Source: Pilosibacter fragilis (GTDB taxonomy: Bacteria; Bacillota; Clostridia; Lachnospirales; Lachnospiraceae). Taken from it: DNA of 64,000 nt. Shown in pieces: positions 27,201 through 36,800 of the stretch. The notes below the pieces were generated by a model. It did no database searches. It had not been told where the DNA came from and saw only the letters and a program-made list of their open reading frames with translations. The stretch spans positions 124,001 to 188,000 of the forward strand of contig NZ_JAVYJB010000001.1 in assembly GCF_032490495.1 (NCBI RefSeq), read 5' to 3'. The position numbers were made by a program, and so were the translations under genes. The stretch's first letter is position 1; each line of letters begins with the position of its first letter.

Positions 27201-30200
27201 TCACATAGCCGGATGGAGTTTCGGTCTCGCGGAGGATATAGTTGCCTTCCGGGATGTAATCAAAGCGGTGCATACCGTCAACCGTATCATAGGTCACCAT
27301 ATTGGCATATTTTCCTGTATATCCGTCGGTGTAGTTAAAACCGAAGGAAACGCCGTATGCCTGGCTGCCGGATTCATTTCCGTCATTAAGCGGATAGATA
27401 CTGATGTGCATTCTGGTGCCGTTGCTGACATTCCATACCTGGTCGGACAGGGTTCTGGAGGCAGCTTCGTCCTTTTCCGCTGACATGGTTTCCTGATAGG
27501 TAAAGCTTCCTTCTTCCTGGTTTCTCTTTGCATATGCCTCACGGAATGCCTCCGGCGCATCGTCCGGCGCATTCCCTGACAGGCAGGTGATTCTTGTGCC
27601 GTCGGAAATGATCCAGATCTCCTTTTCAGCAGTGGAAGCGCCGGAGCGCACTGCTTCCCTGGTTACTTCCCAGGAAAACTGCGTCATGTCCGTATTTCCA
27701 TTCTGAACCTGTTCCGTAAAACTTTCCACAAAACTTGTCTTTGCGGATTTGCCGGTGAAGAAATTCGCAATGCGTGTCCACACAGATGTGGATGTTTTCT
27801 TTTCCGTGTTGTTGGTATAATCGGAAAGATCATCCGTTTTCCATTCCGCCACGGTATTGCCGTCCTGGTCGATCAGGGACAGGCCTGCTCGGTTGGTATT
27901 CGGCATATGACGGTTCTGCATACCATCATAATAGAACTTCTCGATTTCCAGTCTGGTATGCTCATCGGTCATGCCGAAGATCTGCACGCCGCTTTCCCCG
28001 GTAATGGTCAGATTCTGCGGTTCCATGGTTACGTAGCCATCTGGGGTTTTAACCTCGGTTACGGTGTAGTTTCCGGCCGGGATGCCCTCTAAGAACAGCG
28101 GGGATGAGGTATCGAATTCCAGATACCAGGAACCGTTTTCTTCTTTTTTCGTAATCTCTTTATTGCCGGTTACCTTGACCCAGTCGCTGAAACTTTTCTT
28201 TGTTTTGGTATCCGCAGCTTTTAATGCGAGAACCGCACCGTTCACGTGCTTAAAATACCACTGTCCCTTTGTTTCCTTTACGGTTACGGCCGCACCGGCA
28301 TCGTTCTTTTCCTGCTCGCCGTTTACATACAGATCTTTTTCGTAACCATCCGGGGCATCCACTTTGATGAACTCTGTTTTGACGGTGGTATCGGTCATTT
28401 CTGCCGTCTGTACATCCGTGCTTTCATTGACTGTCACGCCGACCGGCAGCCCTTTTGCGTAGCCGTCCGGGGCTTTACGCTCTTCCATGATGTAGGTGCC
28501 CTGGTTGACACGCTTTAACATGTCAGCCTGTCCGCCGGATTTGGTATCGGAATATACATCATTTCCGGTTTTCCCGTCAGCACTGATGGTGTTCTTTCCA
28601 TCCGCAGTGTTTTCCACGGTATCCACTTTCTGGGTGTCAAACGGGTCATTCGGAGTATTTTCTCCAGTTGTCCATACGTTTTCCATCAGATAGGCGTCGC
28701 CGAGTCTGCGGTAAAGCAGATTATCCGTGGAATGGATGTCACCGGAACCACTCTTAAACTCACCGGCGTTTGCGTCAAAGGTCACGGTAACGGTCTCCGT
28801 TTTTCCGGTTGCTGCGCGGTCGGAATACCACTGGGCATTCTCGGTTTCATCCATGCCGCTTCCATCCGCATTCTGCCAGCGCGCTACTGCTGTTTTTTTC
28901 GCGGTCAGGCGGTTCGGTTCAATCAGCCATCCGGCAAACACATGGTTTTCCCTTACCGGGACAGGAACGGTATTCTTTCCGTTTACGATATAGTTTCCAT
29001 CCATGTCGATGGTTACTTTCACATTCTGTTTGTCCGAATACTGGTAATGGGTACTCTGGTCAAACGGATTATCATCATCCCCGTTGTACAGGGTTTTATG
29101 GTCATTGATTTTATAAGCGTTCTCATTTTCGGTATCAAGGGAGTCTTTGTAGGTATACCCGATGTACTCATCACCGTCATAGTCATAGCGGTCTTCGCCC
29201 TTGACGTAGGTTTTATCGGATTTCCGGTAGTAGACCGGATGCCCGTAAATATCCAGAACCGGGTTCATGCTCTTCTCAAAAGAAGCGCCATTCAATGTTC
29301 CGGTGGTATATTCCTGCGCGGTATCCGCATTTATGGTAGCGATTCTGGTGGTCAGGATCTTCTGGAAGGTGCGGGAACCGGACTGATTGCCCTGGCTCGC
29401 ACCGGAACCGTCATAAAAGACATTGACCGGCCAGACGAATAACTTGGTATTTTCCGTACTGTCCGTATCGTTGACATCATGGATATTGTCGTGGCCTGCC
29501 TGCGGTTCGATCTTTTCCTCAATATACGCAATACCGGTCTGCGGATCTACCATGGCGTCACGGTTGCCGTCCTCGTCCAGGTGGTACATGACGGTGTCTT
29601 TGCCGACCCGGATGGTCTTATTCGGCAGGCTGTATCTGATCTCGTTAAAATCGCCGCCGACAAATTCATAGACCGGGCGTGCACTTCCAGCTTCATACGC
29701 ATAAATGGAAAAATCACGCTCGTCCTTCTGATCAATGTTTACCACGTTTCCGTCTTTGTCAAAACCATACAGCGCATTCGCTTTATTGTATCGTTCCGCG
29801 CCGTATACTTCGTCCACTTTGGAAGTATTGGTCAGTCCAATGGATGTGTATTCATCATTGGAAGTCACATGAAGGTTATCCAGGCTGTAAAACAGGATCG
29901 GGGTGTCCTCGCGTTCGATGGTTTTTGCGATCCATACGCCGTCGCCGGAGTCATTGATCTCGTCCTGGTAGTTGTAGTTATCGTCCACTACTTTACCGGT
30001 ACTGTCGATCTCGACCTTGCTTCCATCCTCTTTCTGAAGGACGTACATAGTCTGGTTTCCGGCATGTCCCTTATTCACGTAAACACTGGTGACGTTATTG
30101 GAACCGGAGTCGCGGACAACGGTTACGCCGGTGAAACGATCATCTTCCCCATAGTATTCCCCGTCCCTGGTTACTTCCGGATTACGGAAGATCTCCACGG

Positions 30201-30786
30201 CATCATACAGTGCCATTTCGGCACCGGCAACGTAGCGGTTGGCATCGTCTGCGGTTTCCAATGTCCGTGTTACATAGGCATAGCCTTCGAACACGCCTTG
30301 GGCATTATACATGATCTGCATGGTCTCATTGAGCCCCTGTGCCTTCCGGTTCATGAGATATTCCAGGGTACCCTTGAGCCATCCGTAACCCAGATAGGCA
30401 TTGTTTGAAGAATAAGCCAGCTCGATGTGGTCTGCGCCGTAATCCCGCAGCAGATCTGCGGCCGCACCTTCCACACGACCGGAAATTTTATAGGTGACTG
30501 TGTTTTTCTGTGGTGCGTCCGTCTTATCCGGAGCGATGCCTTCATGGCCGCCCACTTCTGTTTTTACCTTAGATACCTGCAGGCGCGCAGGGGTATCATT
30601 GATGTATGTTCCCTCCGTGTTGATGGTATCCTGTGGTTTGTTTCCGTTCGGCGTTGTTCCGTCCGGATTGACGGGCCTTTGCGCATCCACGGCATAGGCA
30701 GTCATGCTTGGCGCGATGTTACCAAATATCAGAGCTGTGGATAACAAAAGCCCTGTCACTCGTCTGATCCCTGTTTTGAACAACAT
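18190..30786 (-). CDS. Giant SpaA/Cna_B repeat adhesin, 4198 aa
   Basis: A surface protein with signal peptide (RVTGLLLSTALIFGNIAPS...AYA). It has about nineteen SpaA/Cna_B-type beta domains, each ending in an E-x-x-AP-x-GY-like motif (HEEKAPDGYGYSED, HEVTPPAGYSKAED), the fold that forms Lys-Asn isopeptide bonds. Four DUF11-like domains (KFGFFKGDRVEYDVTIVNTG and relatives) occur as two pairs, separated by Pro-rich linkers. The C-terminus is a Gly-rich hinge, two more Cna_B domains, then AGKDKTGDYFP, a hydrophobic helix and a basic tail (SRRKKGEKH). The helix and tail look like a sortase sorting signal, but the motif reads KDKTGD, not LPxTGD. An internal duplication of about 1.74 kb is visible at DNA level. 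ATG at 30786 has AAAGGAGG; TTCCATAATT lies 29 nt upstream. Confidence 0.95.
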   Translation of the reverse strand: MLFKTGIRRVTGLLLSTALIFGNIAPSMTAYAVDAQRPVNPDGTTPNGNKPQDTINTEGTYINDTPARLQVSKVKTEVGGHEGIAPDKTDAPQKNTVTYKISGRVEGAAADLLRDYGADHIELAYSSNNAYLGYGWLKGTLEYLMNRKAQGLNETMQIMYNAQGVFEGYAYVTRTLETADDANRYVAGAEMALYDAVEIFRNPEVTRDGEYYGEDDRFTGVTVVRDSGSNNVTSVYVNKGHAGNQTMYVLQKEDGSKVEIDSTGKVVDDNYNYQDEINDSGDGVWIAKTIEREDTPILFYSLDNLHVTSNDEYTSIGLTNTSKVDEVYGAERYNKANALYGFDKDGNVVNIDQKDERDFSIYAYEAGSARPVYEFVGGDFNEIRYSLPNKTIRVGKDTVMYHLDEDGNRDAMVDPQTGIAYIEEKIEPQAGHDNIHDVNDTDSTENTKLFVWPVNVFYDGSGASQGNQSGSRTFQKILTTRIATINADTAQEYTTGTLNGASFEKSMNPVLDIYGHPVYYRKSDKTYVKGEDRYDYDGDEYIGYTYKDSLDTENENAYKINDHKTLYNGDDDNPFDQSTHYQYSDKQNVKVTIDMDGNYIVNGKNTVPVPVRENHVFAGWLIEPNRLTAKKTAVARWQNADGSGMDETENAQWYSDRAATGKTETVTVTFDANAGEFKSGSGDIHSTDNLLYRRLGDAYLMENVWTTGENTPNDPFDTQKVDTVENTADGKNTISADGKTGNDVYSDTKSGGQADMLKRVNQGTYIMEERKAPDGYAKGLPVGVTVNESTDVQTAEMTDTTVKTEFIKVDAPDGYEKDLYVNGEQEKNDAGAAVTVKETKGQWYFKHVNGAVLALKAADTKTKKSFSDWVKVTGNKEITKKEENGSWYLEFDTSSPLFLEGIPAGNYTVTEVKTPDGYVTMEPQNLTITGESGVQIFGMTDEHTRLEIEKFYYDGMQNRHMPNTNRAGLSLIDQDGNTVAEWKTDDLSDYTNNTEKKTSTSVWTRIANFFTGKSAKTSFVESFTEQVQNGNTDMTQFSWEVTREAVRSGASTAEKEIWIISDGTRITCLSGNAPDDAPEAFREAYAKRNQEEGSFTYQETMSAEKDEAASRTLSDQVWNVSNGTRMHISIYPLNDGNESGSQAYGVSFGFNYTDGYTGKYANMVTYDTVDGMHRFDYIPEGNYILRETETPSGYVTAADKQVTVENMDAVQRYTLENKEKQLSVAKIGQKDQTYYTGTQNGSALNEEDAQHAAVIPGASMNLYYSETEIADYETAFADGNVPGGAVLAESFETGKDGVYTEAEYKAELIRKDQIGDYRPHTVTDLKNGYYYLVEVSAPAYYETAPVQEIHVTDLSTADALTGIRVVDKPLPVAVKVVKKNKEGSPLAGATFSVKNKTLGGIEVGTMTTDADGNAALNITDTARFAADGKLDPYIFTITEVSAPAGYTLDPTIHEFTMDTKKVDGGSAAIMVNAKDAAIKDGILTVTDEESQLTISKADFKDGTAVPGAKLVIYEAVQENGTWKSNGKSIKEDWTWNVKENEKTHAVTGLTAGGTYVLREEEAPAGYTKSNDMFFQISADGTGISKTWYDPKEQNMIDFTADNTGAVESVTFTTHSVLGTYVVLEDLTDGTEKNLGTLKTGVLNLSSDNVMDGNRYRASEYVKYTNGATDRLSTTTFNAKLYHDWMQIDLNDTVTGLNVDVMDADGNPVVTYAPDGNGTYTVANPLEADPNELTVVRSLTSTNGVDHAAAQPGKQIRYRITYHGAGQDVILVPADGLTYLSTDDLKKDGSGYYKATTEKEDGSYTIVAEIDDNASGYINQKIFIGERSYSYLNVVAVNKGSGLFENTSKLVLTNVVSGTHLENENAEFTYHVTLTGENGEALDGLYDYRTRYSDGVFRAAGKETDFTVTLSGNDFLLINDLPYNTKYTVTRIVADNDPFTVASRNTEGKTSKNAVTNVLFTNTRNETSKRTVFQKNTDYTLKENLLFAKAEPMVLNQYEFSFGEKCQVKNVTMLNKKTEVWFTKTDWTDCEELEGATCRITDEDGNVLIDELGNPMEWVSAKEPKKFTGVLEAGKTYRFHEEKAPDGYGYSEDVTFTVSEDGTIDKVVMQDKPTVVSFSKEDFAGAEIPGASCELKELKEDGSSKLIDAWVSGTTPYTIEGKLTPEKTYAFHEEGAPDGYTYCLDIVFTLDRDGNVKNAHYVNENGETVVYDEDGNPSDIVVRTDESGMETYWNGEVQVTRQGDNIVGNNGEILVKGAKKEIEVADNILKMKDAPFDTALRKEDFAGKELPGALCVISRVNKDGTTTQIDRWVSEEGKDHEIGEKLSAGATYRYHEEKAPDGYGFSQDIEFTIDRNGHIESAHYVDKDGNKLLYDKEGYQTDIIVKEDGTFEKDGKPVTVNENGDAVDENGTLLACGVKSDMQIKDNVIIMKDAPTDIHFDKVDSTTGKSLAGAVLQVIDKNGAVVSEWTTDETGAFDLKATLVAGESYTLHEKETVDGYYYSYDVTFTVNRDGKPQTVQMRNREIKVVTPPDEYPKVEPPTPETPNPDYTMEKERTTPAPAKEGTKKFGFFKGDRVEYDVTIVNTGSMDLTMDVNDTFEKPELFSTPQVKAVKFYLNGSVRQNMECGSINSMNSSVANITIRTGGYAVVTYEAYVLTDEENLSNSAPDDGLGYLNTATTTNVIGKYYEYSGEDHDGDGKGDEKTEVTVTKEDFPKELEDKKDDANTPVQKPNTPENPSYQMDKTRISPAAPKAETDKFGFHRGDTVTYQVRIVNTGDLPLKMFVTDAYAPSVSKYFTTPVITAIEGENISAAGHGIGTRTARIRIEPGKEAVITYQATVSDTAPERLSWTEADDGRGYLNTARTYNVIAEKPDGTEGGKDEYPQIPDKEDDAHTPVQTPENPDKPGTPDKPDEKPDTPEPDKKVYPIIWLLKDSVDDPEHILPGGTFQVLSEDKSEVLIDNFTMDGTWQEWDVVLKADHTYWLHEVTPPAGYSKAEDVKFTVGHYGEQVEAAMTDKPTDVDIRKVDAVTKKPLAGVLLQIIDRNNQVVKEWTTDAGGEFIVSGELIAGEEYTLHEVETIDGYYYSYDVKFTVNENGDRQTVTMKNRPIVVVNPPDENPPDHVPEGKEPKYEMEKERVTEAPEKTGTDKFGFFKGDIVTYDVTIKNTGSTTLTMDVDDAFEEPERFTTPEVDAVRFYGLTSGRLNSSMGTLNSVNGSKANITLKAGSYAVVTYKATVLTDKENLSNSAPDDGLGYLNTATTTNVIGKYYEYSGEDHDGDGKGDEKTEVTVTKKDYPDELGDKKDDANTPVQKPDKEYPSYSMDKRRAEDAPAKGDTGKFGFKPGTTVSYETRIKNTGTMPLTMYVTDAYAPEISKYFKDLKISEIRGEDLSEYGEGVGYQVAKIRIEPDAEAVVVFQAVITKDAAERLSNAAKDDGLGYLNTARTYGVKAEKPDGTTGDSKEYPGIGDKEDDAHTPVQGDKPEHETPDYPIIWLLKHSVGDPDHILTGGKFQILSEDKSEVLIDTFEMEGIWKEWNVVLKADHTYWLHEVTPPDGYTAAEDVKFTVSHYGESMEVPMNDEGTKVTLTKENFAGQEVPGAYCELKKVGKNGELTTVDAWRSTDVPHVLQEKLVAGETYRFHEENAPKGYNYSEDIEFTVGKDGTVSDAHYVDKNGNTLLYDENGYTTSITVKPDGTLRNGETTVTIDGNGNAVLPDGTVLAKGVQKDIPVTDNAIHMKDAPTKMRFLKVDRNGTAVTGAKLVLRAENGDVIDAWETNGNPHDVEGVLDVGKTYTLEEEVAPAGYYKADPVTFTVTNSPKTQVIRMVDEPTEIKVVKTDENGKELSGGKFSIIRKDNGEIAVPEFSLDGSLQFTERLEAGVTYLFHEIEAPSGYQISSDMEFTVPATKPGNILTVTMVDHKKPGGGGSHGGGGGGKSSTPTVTFHKYDGMTLKALEGAEFTIYDADGKVYKTVKTGQSGYAAVSFGKTGKYTYKETKAPDGYEANETVYELEITSSTNRMENMANYETPRTVTIKKADAETGEGIKGVRFEITDESGKVVYKGTTDEYGLISFKPGQYGAYAVRENKVPDEYEISDGYITFTVKASGVEGETTFYNTKKDKPKLPEPGKKGFIDATYNNDANGYGNGWFDRDGNWHPFAGKDKTGDYFPFMTLSAMLALGLIGFTMSRRKKGEKHAQNTEK
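20935..22812 (-). repeat. Internal duplication within the giant adhesin gene
   Basis: The stretch at about 20935-21070 recurs almost unchanged at about 22677-22812, an offset of about 1741 bp. Flanking segments such as the CTTCATGCAGCCAGTAAGTA block near 20150 and 21835 recur more loosely. The unit encodes a DUF11-like pair plus a SpaA domain. High DNA identity suggests recent duplication or gene conversion. Confidence 0.8.
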
Positions 30787-30815
30787 GATCGTTCCTCCTT
30801 TAATTTTGATGTCCT

Positions 30816-30825
30816 AATTATGGAT
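30816..30825 (-). promoter_or_regulatory. TTCCATAATT-type motif upstream of the 4198-aa adhesin
   Basis: Nine of ten positions (ATCCATAATT), 29 nt before the ATG at 30786, just after the terminator of the preceding gene. Confidence 0.5.
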
Positions 30826-30848
30826 GGAAATTCCAGGATTTTGGTATG

Positions 30849-30886
30849 GAAAACCGCCCGACATGTTTCCACGCCGGACGGTTTTT
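30849..30886 (-). terminator. Terminator between the two giant adhesin genes
   Basis: ACCGTCCG/CGGGCGGT stem (one G-T pair) with TTTT following on the minus strand, directly after the stop at 30889. Confidence 0.65.
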
Positions 30887-30888
30887 CT

Positions 30889-33800
30889 TTAATGCTTATA
30901 ATTGATGTCTGTCAGTAAATTTCCTTCGTAGCGTACCGCGTCGGTCTTGCTGTACATATCGCCGTCCACGTAATAGCTGGTTTTATCGGAATATACCTCG
31001 TATGCGACCGGTTTGCTTCTGACGTAGCCCGCCGGTGCCTTGATTTCGGCCAGAACGTATACGCCTGCCCCGATCGGCTGCGGTGTTACAAAATAACCGG
31101 TATTCTGGTTTACATACTCTTTTGCATCTGCATTTTCTTCCGTTGTCACTTCCACGTCGTTCATGGTGGAGTAGACGGTCATCTGACCGGTACGGTTTCC
31201 GATTTTATCCGTCAGCATGATGCGTTCGCTCTCCACACAGATCGGAGTTCCTTTCGGAACGATACCAGTATAGGTCTCGCCGGCCCCAGTGGAGGTTTCC
31301 ACGATACTTCTTCCTCTTGCTGCTGCCTTGATGTCATGGGCACCCATGGCTTTTAAGAACTCCATACTGCCTTCGATCATGGTATCCTGCAGATAGAACT
31401 TTGCATCGCCTGGTTTGAACTGTGCCAGGAACTTCTCCCGCTCCGTTGTGTCCGTGATAAGCTTCGCATCTTCCTCGATCTCCTCAAAACTCTGGTAGCG
31501 GCTTCCTGCGTAGAGTGCGAAAATCGCATCATCGTGCAGAATGTATTCGCCGGTCTCGGAGTCCGTCTTGTTGATCCGCAGGAAAGTGGTGAAGAAACCA
31601 TTCCGTTCATTGATGTCCGCATAACCGTTGAATTTGGAAGCATCATAGGCTTTTGCATCTGCCGGTTCCGTTACGGTCCACGGTACAAGCATCTGGGCAT
31701 AGCGTCCGGAATAAGCAGTCAGCTCGCCGGTCATGGAAACCACACCGTCTTTCCACTGCATACCGGATGCATTGTTGTCATCCGTCTGTCCACCCTTGTA
31801 CATGACATCATTGGCGGCACCACGGTCTTCGGATATGCCCGCGTAGAAGAAACGATCCTGCAGCACTTTCCCGTCATAGTTCGTTCCGTTTGCGGTGTCC
31901 GCTCCGTCCGTACGGTCAATGGCCATATAATCGGAAGCGTTATTCCCACCGTTCTCCGTGCCAATCTTTGCGGTTCCTGCTTCGCCGCGGTGTTCCGTGT
32001 CGTAATAGTCCTTTAATGGATCAGTCTCTTCCTGGGTGCATTTCCAGCCGTTATGCAGGAATGAATCCCCATAATGAATGCCATCATAACCGCGTTCCCC
32101 ACTGTTTAACAGGTCAATATCAAGACCGTACTTATAAATCTCGTAATCACCGTAATAGTTGTGGGCACGGATGACGTAGTGGCGTTCATCCTGTCCGGCA
32201 TTCGCCGCTTCATCAGACCATTCCTCGCCGAAACGGATCATGTAATTGGCCGCCCTTGCCTGTTCTTCGGTCGGCATGGTCTCATCGTAGCTGTAATGTG
32301 CGTTGTAGTTATCCGTGGTATCATTGCTTTCTCCTGCGTCATACAGGCTCGGTACCAGGACTTCCTTCGGTTTCTCGATGCTGTAGCTTCTGTTCTCCCA
32401 GTCATTTACGGAACCGTCCCGTCTTGCAGGCTGCTGTTCCACGATTACATAGGTACCATACGGCAGATATGCGGATATCGCGCTGTGCTCATCTCCATCA
32501 TCAAAATCAATGGACAAGGTCGTTACATCGGAATCAGAACCACCGTTTTCCGCACTGTCCCACTCAACACTGTAAATGGTGTCAAGGTCGTAGGTGTAGA
32601 ACGGCTTTAAGTAGTTGTAGGATTTCGCAATCGCCTCAAACAAAGCGTGGTCGTAAACTTCCTCATCATATTTAATGGTTCCGTCGTTATCCGCAGAAAT
32701 ATTCTCGTCGTTTCCATTATTGGTCATCAACTTCGCGGCTTCCTGTTTTAAATACCATTTGGTTGCGAACTGACGTACCGCATCGGATGCTTCGGCATTG
32801 GCCCTTGCGTAATCGGAAGTGCTCATCACAGTCTCTATGTTGACACCGTTCTGCTCTGCCGGATACTTTTCATAATCCGCGCGGTCACCGAAGACTTTCT
32901 CGCGGATCCAGCGGAACGGCTTGAAAGAGGTATCATGGTCTCCGCCCGCTGTGCCGTCCTGATCAGTACCGTCCGTATTTTCCATGGTATGTCCCGGTTC
33001 TGTGTCATCCTTCTGGTACTTCTCATAGAATGTCTCAAACCAGTGCTGTTCCGGATAGTTTGCCATGCCATTGCCCGTAAAGGTGGAATGCATGTCGTCA
33101 TCCCAGATGTCGGTATTGGCTGCCTGTACGGCGTCGAAAAATTTCTCGTAGTTATATTCTTCCACATCCCTGGTTCCGGTTCCGTCTTCTACGGTATGGA
33201 GCGTGGTTTCCAGGAGTCTGGTCGGGCTGTTTGCGGCATTCTCCGTATCGTGGATACGGTCACTTTCTGCCACATCGGTATTCTTTCCGGTGTACTGGTA
33301 CAGGGAAGCTCCCGTTCTTACTGCCTCGCCGGAAGCATCACCAGGGTTGCCTGCCGCATCCGTACGCTCTGATGTGGAGAATTCTTCTTTTTCGCCCATC
33401 TCATAGGAACCGCCAGTCTGCGGGTTTCCGTACTCGGCCCACACGTTGTTTGCCCTTGCGGAAGTGGTCTTTGAACCTTCCTTATGCGGAATCTCCGTGT
33501 AGATCTTCTGGACGTTGGCTGAATCCAACGCCGTACCGTTTGTCTTGTCCTTTTCCGGGAAATTCACGGTCTTTCCAGTGTAGGCATCCGCATATTTCCA
33601 GGTAAAGGTGTCGTAATTTCCATCGCCGTTTGTATCCTCGTACTGCGGAGTCATGACATTGCCGTTGCGGTCCATCCAGACGATGTTTCCATCTTCATCG
33701 CGGTAGAGGCGTTCCAGGTTACTCTTTAAGTATGCCTTGAAGCGGAAGTTCGGGATATCTGTTGCGGATTCCCCGTCCACTTCGCCGCCCATCAATTTCG

Positions 33801-36800
33801 TCAGCCAGTCTTTTACGGTGTCGTAAAGTCCGGCATCCCTCTTTGCGGAAATGTTTTCCAAATGCACGGCGGAATAGGTATCATGTGCATACTTGATGGT
33901 TTTTGTCTCTTCCGTAGTACGCTCATGGCCGCATGTTTCACAGGTATCCCTACCGTCCTCGTTCTCGGTGCCGCAGTTTAAGCAGTACCATACGTTCTTC
34001 GGCTCTGCCAGGGTCTGGATATCCTTGAATACTTTGACTTTCTGGCGGATCGGACGCTCCTGTACCGGGATCGGGGTCTCAATAGTGCCATGCCCCGGTG
34101 TGCCGGTTCCATCCTGGAAGGTCTTATCCTGCCCCGGATAGGTCAGCTCGGCCTCAACCACGTACGTGCCTTTTTTTGCTTCCTGTTTCTTTGCATAGTC
34201 CAGATATACGGAAGCCTTGGCATTTAATGCTTCCACTTCATAAAATCCGCTGGATACCTGATCGCCCGGCTGCAGGCGTTCCTGGTCATCCCTGGAAAGC
34301 GCCTCCCAGTCATCCTGGGTCAGTATATGTTTGGTTTTCGGGCATACCGCCTTCAGTGCGATGTCCAGTGTTTTATCTGCATCGGTCTGTACGTTTCCGT
34401 AGGAATCTGTGTACGGCATGTCGATGTGGATCACATAGTTTCCGGTTGCTGCATCATAAGCGGCGTCCAGTTTGGCCCACTGGGTTTTTAATACATTGGA
34501 TGTCACATCGCCGTATTTCGGTACACGTTCGGTCTCCGGAACCTTGTTGCCATCCTTATCATATACGAATTCGCCTTTCTTGTAATACTTCGGTCTGGTT
34601 GCATATTTGGTCATGATGCTTCCATCCCCGTTCACAACGGAGTCCGGTGTACACATGGCATTTAAGTAGGTGTAGGAGCTGGATGTCGCGGTCTTTAAGT
34701 TGGTGTAGTAACCGAACGCATCATCTTCGTTTCCATCCTCGGTATATTTCACATAAACATAGTACGGCTCAAAGTTTGTGTCATCCGGAACAAATTCTTT
34801 CCGTACATAGATGTCGTATCCATTGCCGTCATCCGATACGGTTGCGAATGCACCATCCGTTGTGTAGAGATCGGATGCGTACAGATAGAGATCCACACGG
34901 TCAGAATGCTCTTTGTAGCTGTCAAGTCCGCCGAAATTATACTGCGGATTGTCAATGTAGTACTGGATCAGGTTACGGATCATATCTTCCGTGGTCAGAG
35001 CCTGTCCGTTTGCCGCTTTACTAATGGTGACCTTTACGATCTGCGGACCATATGCCGTCGTCTTTGCAATTTCGCCCGGGTTTACGCCGGAAACACCGTA
35101 AATATCCACTTCGCCCTTGCGGACACCGCGGGAGTAAACGGAATAGTTTTCCGATGAAAAGGTTTTCTTGCCGTTTACATAGGTAGATGGTGTTGTGACG
35201 CTTCCGCCGCCGCGGATCGCAGTCTCCAGTTTGGCTTTCATGAGTCCCCAGTCATTGGAGCTCCATACCCTGGAAAGACGTACCTGATCCGGATAATACA
35301 CAGTCCCGTCTGGATTTACTGCGGAATTTCCACGGAGGAAGTTATCAATCTTCTCCTGGCTGAAGGTTCTCTTTTTCTTCACGGCCACATTATTTGCTCC
35401 GATCGTTGCCGGAATCTTTTCGGTCAGTGTCGTGTAGGTTCCATCGCCGACATAGATCGGGTCAGATGTATCGGAGGACGCCCTCTTATAAATAATGTTA
35501 CCGTTGGCATCCGTCTTATTGACTACTTCCCATCCGATCTGCTGCTTGGTTGTTTCCTGCGTAGACAGGGAATCCTGGCGATAGAATTCGGTGCCCTGCG
35601 GCATTTTGGAAACCACAATATCGAATCCTCCATTTGCTACGGTTCCATCGGATGTCACATTAAAGAATGGCTCATTTTCCGCGCCGATTGCTTCTTGTCC
35701 GTTGATATAAAGGTTTCTGGATACGGAAACGGTTCCCTTGCCATCTTCCGCGCGGTTGACTTCATAAACGGAATCTGGATTTTCCGGATCATAGTTGGTA
35801 TAGGCATTTGCCTTGCCGTTTACGGACAGCTCGTATCCTTCGGAACGGGAAAGTTCCTTAATATAATACTTACCGAGAATCAGCGGTCTACCAATCCAAC
35901 TGTTGCCGTTATTCTCCTCGTTGGCGTCATACACGCGCTCCGTGCGGCCGGCGATAATGTGTTCTCCTTTGTCATCTGTGTAGTCATCCACTGTCCAGCT
36001 GGTGTCATGGAAGTCGTTGACCACTGCGTGGTTTTCTTCTTCGATCGGCTTTGCATCTTCACGGAAACGGTTCTTTGGCGCGCTGTCGTACCAGGCAGTT
36101 TTTTCGATCTTACCGGTCTTGTAGTTGTACACCACTCCCGGCGCTTCCGTATAGGCCATGAAGGAACCATCGCCGTTGCGGTCGGTTGTTGCAACCGCCA
36201 CAAGATCGCCCTCTTTATAGACCGTGCCAGTCTTGCCGTCCGGATGCACAATATCTTCATCCGCAAACAGACCGTATACGGCGCCCTCCAGGGAACCGTC
36301 ACCGTTTTCCTGGGCGTAGGAATCGAACTGCTCAGACTGTGCATTGTCAAGGTTCAGGTCACGTTTATTGAAGTGAATCTCACCTTCCGTACGATGGTCG
36401 TAAACGCGCCATGCGTTTCCTTCGCCGTCGCGGTCGTCACAATGGGACCAGTTATCTTCCGGTCCAAGTTCCACTGCAAAATCATCGGTCTGTGCATCGG
36501 TAAATGCTTTTTCAAATACAGACTCAAAATCTGCAGAACCGTCCGAACCGCCGTCTCCATCGCCGTCATCATCGTCATCGGATGCGAGGCTGATGCTGTC
36601 CTCTGCGGAAAGGCCGCGGAAGTTCAGAATGGAAGCGAGGAAGGATTTCTTTTCCGATGTTTTGTTTTCTGCACTCTCTTCAGTCGGCGCCTGTGTTTCC
36701 GCAGATGCGAAAGTTTCTTTTTCCACAGCAACGGTTGTTTCGCTGCTTACCGATGCTTCTGTCTGTTTTTCTTTTTCGGTTTCTTTGCTTTCTGTCTCTG

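Noticed and set aside
29479..30408. Long plus-strand frames inside the adhesin genes (also 35695-36870)
   Set aside because: Shadow frames opposite highly biased coding sequence, with no ribosome sites and no recognisable domain.
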